6,388 nt of DNA, taken from Betaproteobacteria bacterium. GTDB lineage: Bacteria; Pseudomonadota; Gammaproteobacteria; Burkholderiales; SG8-39. Location: assembly GCA_947467405.1 (NCBI GenBank), contig CANIIN010000166.1, forward strand, positions 1 to 6,388, read 5' to 3'. The notes beneath the pieces were generated by a model. It saw nothing but the letters and a program-made list of their open reading frames with translations. It made no database searches and was not told the origin of the DNA. Below are positions 1-5,021 of the stretch, piece by piece. The position numbers were made by a program, and so were the translations under genes. Each line of letters begins with the position of its first letter. Within the stretch, counting starts at the first letter, position 1.

Positions 1-74
1 ACTCGTCGGATTGATCTTCTCGCGAGCTGCGCCTCGCCCGGCTCATTCAATTCTTGCAAACCACGCAGCACAAA

Positions 75-79
75 AGGAG
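75..79 (+). promoter_or_regulatory. Shine-Dalgarno site that fixes the crotonase start
   Basis: AGGAG lies 7 bases before the ATG at 87. This favours that ATG over the in-frame TTG at 54, which has no comparable purine-rich stretch upstream. The 86 bases before the gene otherwise hold no gene and no promoter that I can recognise. Confidence 0.8.
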
Positions 80-86
80 AGATGGC

Positions 87-1004
87 ATGGCCAAATGGAT
101 CAAGACGACCAACTCGATCAAGTTCAATGTCGAGAACCGAATCGCCCGCATCACGCTCAATCGTCCGGAGAAGCGCAATGCGATGAACGCGGAACTTCTT
201 CAGGAGGTTTCTGCGGCATTGATGGAGGCCGATGACCTGAATGACGTGAGCGTCATTGTCATTGACGGCGAGGGCAAGGACTTCTGTTCCGGATACGACC
301 TGGCCAGTGCCTATTCGGGGTCGATCAATCCCGAAGAGGCCGCTCGACTCGCCGCCGAGAGTGCCAAGTACCGGCAGCGCGGCAGCTTTGACGATGACTG
401 CTGGCGCATGGAACGTTCACAGGATTACATGAGCGTGATCGGCAAGATCCACAAGTTCGTTATCGCCAAGGTGCATGGCTACTGCCTGGCCGGCGGCACC
501 GACCTGGCGCTGTCCTGCGACATGATTATCGCCGCCGAGAACGCCAAGATCGGTTTCCCGGCCACGCGCGCCAACGGCACGCCGCCCACCAACTGGTGGA
601 TCTATCACATGGGCCCGCAGTGGGCCAAGCGCATGCTGGCCACCGGCGACATGCTGTGGGGCCGCGATGCCGCCAGACTCGGTCTGGTGCTGGATGCCGT
701 GCCGGCCGAGCAGCTCGAAGAGGCGGTGATGTCGCTGGCCAAGCGCATGTCCTTCGTCGACACGGAAATGCTCTCGGCGCACAAACGCATCGTCAACCTG
801 GCCATGGAGGTCATGGGTGGCAACGTCATGCAGCGCCTGGCCGTCGAGATGGACGCGCGTTCGCACCTGGCCTCCGGCCCGATGCGCGCCAATTTCAAGA
901 AGGACGTGGCCGAAGGCGGCCTGAAGCTGGCGCTGAAGAACCGCGACCGGCCGTTCGGTGACGGCATGGTGCGCCTGGGTGAGCCGCAGCAGACCTACGA
1001 CTAG
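87..1004 (+). CDS. Crotonase-superfamily (enoyl-CoA hydratase/isomerase-like) protein
   Basis: A 305-residue protein of the crotonase fold, which acts on acyl-CoA thioesters in the cytosol, typically in fatty-acid, steroid or aromatic acid breakdown. Seen: the N-terminal strand ending in TLNRPEKRNAMN (residues 23-34), the first oxyanion-hole segment FCSGYDL (66-72), and the second, HGYCLAGGTDLALSCD (130-145), with G136-G137 supplying the backbone amide. Aligned by eye to rat mitochondrial enoyl-CoA hydratase, the position of catalytic Glu144 is Asp139 and that of Glu164 is Ala159 (in GFPATRANGTPP). It may therefore not be a standard hydratase; an isomerase, hydrolase or other crotonase activity is possible. 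It is longer than the usual 255-270 residues, with an insert around 78-112 and an extended C-terminus. The start is set by the AGGAG at 75-79. No same-strand neighbour follows; the next gene is convergent. The family call is firm, the substrate unknown. Confidence 0.9.
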   Translation: MAKWIKTTNSIKFNVENRIARITLNRPEKRNAMNAELLQEVSAALMEADDLNDVSVIVIDGEGKDFCSGYDLASAYSGSINPEEAARLAAESAKYRQRGSFDDDCWRMERSQDYMSVIGKIHKFVIAKVHGYCLAGGTDLALSCDMIIAAENAKIGFPATRANGTPPTNWWIYHMGPQWAKRMLATGDMLWGRDAARLGLVLDAVPAEQLEEAVMSLAKRMSFVDTEMLSAHKRIVNLAMEVMGGNVMQRLAVEMDARSHLASGPMRANFKKDVAEGGLKLALKNRDRPFGDGMVRLGEPQQTYD

Positions 1005-1013
1005 ATCAGATGG

Positions 1014-1052
1014 ATGCTTGTAGAAGACCTATCCACGGGCATCTACAAGAAT
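1014..1052. terminator. Inverted repeat between convergent genes, possible bidirectional terminator
   Basis: ATGCTTGTAGA (1014-1024) and TCTACAAGAAT (1042-1052) pair at 10 of 11 positions, with 8 contiguous pairs at 1017-1024/1042-1049 and a 17-base loop. It sits between the crotonase stop at 1004 and the flavodoxin-like stop at 1061, where a shared terminator would be expected. The stem is AT-rich, the loop is long and no T-tract follows on either strand, so it is not a classical intrinsic terminator. Confidence 0.35.
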
Positions 1053-1060
1053 TAACCCTG

Positions 1061-1516
1061 CTAGAACACCCCGAATGCAATCCCCGCCGCGAGCGTGGCG
1101 CCCAGTTCGTGCGCCTTCTCCAGCATCTCCGGCGTATTCACCTTCACCGCCACCAGCGGTTCGAACACCTTCTTCAACTTCAACCCGGTGCAGAGGCGCT
1201 CGATGTTGAATACCGCGCCGCTGCCGTCGTTGCCGGCGCAGACGAAGATGGCGTAGGGCTTGGCGTCGACCTTGTTCTCGCACAGATAGAAGGTGCGGTC
1301 GAACAAATCCTTCAGCGCGCCGGACATGTAGCCGAAGTTCTCCGGCGTGCCGAAGATCACGCCGTCGGCGTTGATGATGTCCTCGGCCGTGGTGTCGAAG
1401 GCGCGCTTCAGCGTGGTTTCGGTTTCCTCCACCGTGGCGGCGCCGGCCATGACGGCATCGGCCATTTCGGCGGTGCGCACGCCCTGGGTGTGATAGATGA
1501 CGAGCAGTTTCTTCAT
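1061..1516 (-). CDS. Flavodoxin-family (putative FMN-binding) protein
   Basis: A 151-residue protein with the flavodoxin-like alternating strand/helix pattern. Seen: a first hydrophobic strand, KKLLVIYHTQG (2-12), leading into a phosphate-binding-type loop and the helix TAEMADAVMAG (15-25). A second strand, DGVIFGTPENFGYMSG (51-66), is the typical flavin isoalloxazine-contact loop of flavodoxin/NAD(P)H:quinone-oxidoreductase-like proteins, followed by LKDLFDR (68-74). A later strand, YAIFVCAGNDGSG (88-100), supplies the third loop. The first loop reads HTQGVRT, one residue shorter than the common S/T-x-T-G-N-T form, so FMN binding is likely but not certain. There is no signal peptide or membrane segment, so it should be cytosolic and act in electron transfer or small-molecule reduction. 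Its ATG overlaps the TGA of the upstream mtfA-like gene by 4 bases, with no clear Shine-Dalgarno of its own, which suggests translational coupling. Its partner is unknown. Confidence 0.88.
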   Translation of the reverse strand: MKKLLVIYHTQGVRTAEMADAVMAGAATVEETETTLKRAFDTTAEDIINADGVIFGTPENFGYMSGALKDLFDRTFYLCENKVDAKPYAIFVCAGNDGSGAVFNIERLCTGLKLKKVFEPLVAVKVNTPEMLEKAHELGATLAAGIAFGVF

Positions 1517-2313
1517 CGCGTGGTGGTCAACGACTTCGATGCGGGTTCGACGTCATCGAAGACGCCGGCCGGATCCTGCCGGTAGTAGAGCGTGAACTGC
1601 TCGTACAGTTCGGGCCAGTCGCGCGCCAGCACCGCGGAGTGGGTGAAGAACATTTCGCTCATCACGGCGAAGAACTCCGCGGGATGTTCTGCGGCGTAGG
1701 GATCGACCAGCGTTTCGTCGTCGTGGCGTTCCACCTCGGCGCAGAAATCATTAAAAGCGGTTTCGAGCACCTCGGCCCATTTGTCCGCATCCATGCCGGG
1801 GCGGGGGCGCGGCAAATCATCTTCACCCTGCGCCATGTCCAGTTTGTGGGCGAATTCGTGGATGACGACGTTGTAGCCGGCATCGGTCATGGCGGCGTCC
1901 TGCCATGAGAGCACCACCGGACCACCTTCCCAGGCTTCGCCGGAGGCCTCTTCGCGGACGTGGTGCATGACGCCGTCCTCGTCCATCTCGTCGTGCGAGA
2001 TCATGAACTGGCCGGGGTAGACGATGATGCCCACCCAGCCGGCGTAGGCATCGATACCGAGGTTGAGGATGGGCAGGCAGGCCTGCATCGCAATCGACAG
2101 GCGGATGTCGTTGGTGAGTTCCAGGCCGCCGGCGCCGTCCATGGACTTCTCGTCCAGGAATACCGCCACCAGTTCGCGCAGGCGCTGCAGGTCGTCCTCG
2201 GGTAGCCCGCGCAGGAACGTCAGGCCGCGCGCGACGCGCGACCACAGTTCGTCATCGATGCCGCTGTTGGCGATGGCGCGACGGCGGCGCCAGCGCGTAA
2301 TGAATCCGGTCAT
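1513..2313 (-). CDS. mtfA: MtfA-family zinc-dependent peptidase (M90)
   Basis: A 266-residue cytosolic metallopeptidase related to E. coli MtfA (265 residues), which binds the glucose-PTS repressor Mlc (DgsA), relieves its repression and has zinc-dependent peptidase activity. Seen: the HExxH zinc motif HEFAH at 152-156 in VVIHEFAHKLD, and the downstream block DPYAAEHPAEFFAVMSEMFF (204-223), where Glu213 is the expected third zinc ligand. Family segments ACLPILNLG (78-86), IIVYPGQF (96-103) and GGPVVLSW (130-137) lie before it, and FTLYYRQDP (240-248) near the end. I chose the ATG at 2313 because it gives the family's usual length. An upstream in-frame GTG at 2373 would add 20 low-complexity residues with no ribosome site, and the candidate -10 at 2359-2364 would lie inside that extension. 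It forms an operon with the flavodoxin-like gene (ATGA overlap) and is divergent from relA. Whether its target here is Mlc cannot be told, as no PTS gene is in view. Confidence 0.93.
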   Translation of the reverse strand: MTGFITRWRRRRAIANSGIDDELWSRVARGLTFLRGLPEDDLQRLRELVAVFLDEKSMDGAGGLELTNDIRLSIAMQACLPILNLGIDAYAGWVGIIVYPGQFMISHDEMDEDGVMHHVREEASGEAWEGGPVVLSWQDAAMTDAGYNVVIHEFAHKLDMAQGEDDLPRPRPGMDADKWAEVLETAFNDFCAEVERHDDETLVDPYAAEHPAEFFAVMSEMFFTHSAVLARDWPELYEQFTLYYRQDPAGVFDDVEPASKSLTTTR

Positions 2314-2358
2314 GGCGGGTTCAGTCGACGATGGGAGGGGGGTGGTTGCATGAGTCGC

Positions 2359-2364
2359 ATTATG
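2359..2364 (-). promoter_or_regulatory. Candidate -10 element for the mtfA-flavodoxin operon
   Basis: Read on the minus strand this is CATAAT, one base from the TATAAT consensus. It would start transcription near 2352, leaving a leader of about 40 bases before the ATG at 2313. No good -35 hexamer lies 16-18 bases upstream (CAGCAA is closest in position), so the call is tentative. Confidence 0.3.
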
Positions 2365-2460
2365 GCGGCGCACCGATGATTTTGCTGGATGTGACCGCTG
2401 GCTGTTTCACGTCGAACGTTCGTGCCAGGAGCCGGGGGATAAAAGCGCTGTGCCGCGTGC

Positions 2461-2466
2461 CATAAT
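2461..2466 (+). promoter_or_regulatory. Candidate -10 element for relA
   Basis: CATAAT in an otherwise GC-rich stretch, one base from consensus. Transcription would start near 2473, about 38 bases before the GTG at 2511 and only about 17 before the alternative TTG at 2490. No recognisable -35 sits at the usual distance (the bases around 2438-2443 read GATAAA). An activator-dependent or other-sigma promoter remains possible. Confidence 0.3.
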
Positions 2467-2510
2467 TTGAGCTTCCTGCATCGATCGAATTGTCTTCTCG
2501 CAACCCTGCC

Positions 2511-4781
2511 GTGAACGCTGCCATCCCACCCGACGATCGCCTGAGCGAAGCGCTGGATCGCCTCTCCGAAGGCCTGGAAGGTCCGGAACGCGCCCGCCTG
2601 TCTGCGGCGCTGGAGCGCGTGTCGGCGCTCTATGCCGGCCGCGTGCTGGGTACGGGCGAGGGGGCGCTGGAACATGCGTTGGGGCTGACGGGTGCCATTG
2701 CCGATTTGCGGCTGGACGTGGACGCGCGCATCGCCGGATTGTTGTTCGCGGTGCCGGAATACGCCGAGCCGGGCGCCCTCGACTTGAAGGAGGAATTCGG
2801 CACCGTGGCGGCTTCGCTGGTGGACGGCATCACCCGGCTGAACAGCCTGCGGGTCATCACACGAAATACGACGCAGCCCAAGGTCGCCGACAAGAAGCCG
2901 GACCGCATCACCAGCCGCAGCGGCGATTCGCAGGCCGAGATCCTGCGCAAGATGCTGCTGGCCATGGTGGAGGACATTCGCGTGGTGCTGCTGCGCCTGG
3001 CCAGCCGCACACAGACGCTGCGCTTTCTGGCCGCCACGCAGGACCCGGCGGCGCAGCAGCATCGCGAAGCGGTGGCGCGCGAGACGCTGGATATCTATGC
3101 GCCGCTGGCCAATCGCCTCGGTGTGTGGCAACTGAAGTGGGAACTGGAAGACCTGTCGTTCCGCTTCATCGAGCCGGACACCTACAAGCGCATCGCCAGG
3201 CATTTGGACGAGCGCCGCGTGGAGCGCGAGGGCTACATCAAGGAGAGCATCGCGCTGCTGCAGCGTGAACTGGCCGCAGCTGGCGTCAAGGCCGAGGTGA
3301 CCGGCCGGCCGAAGCACATCTACAGCATCTGGAACAAGATGCGGCTGAAGTCGCTCGACTTCTCGGAGCTCTACGACGTGCGCGCGTTGCGCGTGCTGGT
3401 GGAAGACCTCAAGGACTGCTACACGGCGCTGGGCGTGGTGCACAACATCTGGCAGCCCATCCCCAAGGAATTCGACGACTACATCTCGCGGCCCAAGGGC
3501 AACTTCTACCGTTCGCTGCACACGGCGGTGATCGGGCTGGACGGTCGCGCGCTGGAAGTGCAGATCCGCACCCACGACATGCACAACCACGCCGAACTGG
3601 GCGTGGCGGCGCACTGGCGCTACAAGGAGGGGCGTGCAACTCAAGGGAAGGGCGACGCCTTCGACGAGAAGATTGCCTTCCTGCGCCAGGTGCTGGCGTG
3701 GCGCGACGAGATCGTCGATTCCTCCGACTGGGTGGAGCAGTTCAAGCACGCCGCGCTGGACGAGACGGTCTATGTGCTGACGCCGCAGGGGCGCGTCATC
3801 GACCTGCCGGCTGGCGCCACGCCGGTGGACTTTGCCTATGCGCTGCATACCGACCTGGGGCACCGTTGCCGCGGCGCCAAAGTGGACGGGCGCATCGTGC
3901 CGCTGGATTTTCAGCTCGGCAACGGCCAGCGCGTGGACATCGTCGCAGCCAAGACCGGCGGTCCTTCGCGCGACTGGCTGAACCCGGCCTCGGGGTACAT
4001 CCGCAGCTCGCGGGCACGCAACAAGATCCGCCAGTACTTCAACACGCTGGGTATGGCGCAGACCGTGGCCGACGGGCGCGCCATCGTCGAGCGCGAACTG
4101 CAGCGCGTGGGCCGCACCGGCGCCAACCTCGATGCGCTGGCGGTGAAGCTGGGCTTCGACAAGGCGGAAAGCCTGTTCGCCGCCGCCGGGCGCGAGGACG
4201 TGGGTTCGCGGCAGTTGCAGGATGCGCTGCGCGAGGACGAACCGTCGCCGGAGAACGAGAGCGACGCAGACGAACAACTCCCGGAGCTCACCCGCAAGAG
4301 CAAGGCCGCGCAGGGCGGCGAGGGCATTCTGGTCGTCGGCGTGGATCGCCTCATGACGCAGCTGGCCGGCTGCTGCAAGCCGGTACCGCCGGATCCCATT
4401 ACCGGGTTTGTCACGCGAGGACGCGGCGTGTCGATCCATCGCAGTTCCTGCCCCAGCCTGGCGGCGCTGCTGGCCCGTCAGCCGGAACGCGCCATCACCT
4501 CAACCTGGGGCGATGCGCCCACCGCTACGCAGGGCGGCGGGCGCGAACGCCTGTACTCCGTGGATATCGTGGTTCAGTCGGGCGATCGCACCGGCCTCCT
4601 GAAGGATATTTCGGAAGTGCTGGCGCGCGAGCGCATCAATGTCACCAGCGTGAACACGCTGTCGCGCCAGCAGCTGGCCACCATGTTGTTCACCATCGAA
4701 GTACGCGACCTGCCACAACTGCGCCAGACGCTGGGCCTGATCGCCGCCATTCCCGGCGTGCAGAGCGCTTCCCGTCGCTAG
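2511..4781 (+). CDS. relA: RelA, monofunctional GTP pyrophosphokinase ((p)ppGpp synthetase)
   Basis: Transfers pyrophosphate from ATP to GTP or GDP to make (p)ppGpp when ribosomes stall with uncharged tRNA; 756 residues, near the 744 of E. coli RelA. Domains in order: a degenerate HD hydrolase domain (about 45-190), where the catalytic HD of Rel/SpoT (GLLHD) is replaced by GLLFA (Phe79-Ala80), so hydrolase activity is not expected; the synthetase domain (about 220-375), with GRPKHIYSIWNKM (265-277), the acidic EFDD (320-323) typical of RelA rather than the RxKD of bifunctional Rel/SpoT, and IRTHDMHNHAELGVAAHW (352-369); TGS (about 417-480); a helical region; the zinc-finger domain with Cys621-Cys622, His643 and Cys647; and a C-terminal ACT/RRM domain (about 682-756). 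An odd point is NFY at 331-333, where most family members have NGY. No start has a clear Shine-Dalgarno. I chose the GTG at 2511; an in-frame TTG at 2490 would add 7 residues. Confidence 0.97.
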   Translation: MNAAIPPDDRLSEALDRLSEGLEGPERARLSAALERVSALYAGRVLGTGEGALEHALGLTGAIADLRLDVDARIAGLLFAVPEYAEPGALDLKEEFGTVAASLVDGITRLNSLRVITRNTTQPKVADKKPDRITSRSGDSQAEILRKMLLAMVEDIRVVLLRLASRTQTLRFLAATQDPAAQQHREAVARETLDIYAPLANRLGVWQLKWELEDLSFRFIEPDTYKRIARHLDERRVEREGYIKESIALLQRELAAAGVKAEVTGRPKHIYSIWNKMRLKSLDFSELYDVRALRVLVEDLKDCYTALGVVHNIWQPIPKEFDDYISRPKGNFYRSLHTAVIGLDGRALEVQIRTHDMHNHAELGVAAHWRYKEGRATQGKGDAFDEKIAFLRQVLAWRDEIVDSSDWVEQFKHAALDETVYVLTPQGRVIDLPAGATPVDFAYALHTDLGHRCRGAKVDGRIVPLDFQLGNGQRVDIVAAKTGGPSRDWLNPASGYIRSSRARNKIRQYFNTLGMAQTVADGRAIVERELQRVGRTGANLDALAVKLGFDKAESLFAAAGREDVGSRQLQDALREDEPSPENESDADEQLPELTRKSKAAQGGEGILVVGVDRLMTQLAGCCKPVPPDPITGFVTRGRGVSIHRSSCPSLAALLARQPERAITSTWGDAPTATQGGGRERLYSVDIVVQSGDRTGLLKDISEVLARERINVTSVNTLSRQQLATMLFTIEVRDLPQLRQTLGLIAAIPGVQSASRR

Positions 4782-5021
4782 AGCAGTTGGCGCCACCTGA
4801 ACAGTCTCGCGGGGCCGTCATACCGCATTGCGTCACCCGCCGTCACGGCTGGAGTTGACGGAAGGGGAACTGCGGCTGGACGATCGGGATCGAAACCTTG
4901 TCCGGGATCAAACTGGCTGCCGGCCGGCCACGGACAATGAATCCAGAATGCTTGGGGCGATGGCAGTGGACTCAGTCAAGTGCATTGATTCCGCATCAAA
5001 AACTTCACGATTGAACAGCCA
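4782..5021. other. Spacer between relA and the CYTH-CHAD gene
   Basis: These 240 bases contain no supported gene. Small symmetric elements are visible: TGGCGCCA (4788-4795) just after the relA stop, the near-palindrome GCCGTCACGGC (4839-4849), and TTGAT-TCCGC-ATCAA (4985-4999) shortly before the next start. None is followed by a T-tract, so no intrinsic terminator can be called. TTGACG at 4855-4860 resembles a -35, but no matching -10 follows. The region is long enough for an independent promoter for the downstream gene. Confidence 0.5.

Noticed and set aside
1010..1585. A 191-codon plus-strand frame across the flavodoxin-like gene.
   Set aside because: It is antisense to a well-supported gene, and its His/Arg/Val-rich translation matches no family.
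2314..2373. N-terminal extension of MtfA from the GTG at 2373.
   Set aside because: The extra 20 residues are low complexity, lack a ribosome site, exceed the family length and would contain the likely -10 element.
2310..4439. A 709-codon open frame on the minus strand opposite relA.
   Set aside because: It lies wholly antisense to a clearly functional relA, its translation is rich in Arg, His, Gln and Ala with no recognisable domain, and such stop-free antisense frames are common in GC-rich genes.
4784..4799. An imperfect palindrome just after the relA stop, considered as a terminator.
   Set aside because: The symmetry has almost no loop, contains mismatches and is not followed by a T-tract.
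3698..4858. A 386-codon plus-strand frame overlapping the second half of relA.
   Set aside because: It is a shifted reading of relA with Arg/Gly/Ala-rich, domain-free translation. relA itself has all expected C-terminal domains in its own frame, so there is no frameshift.
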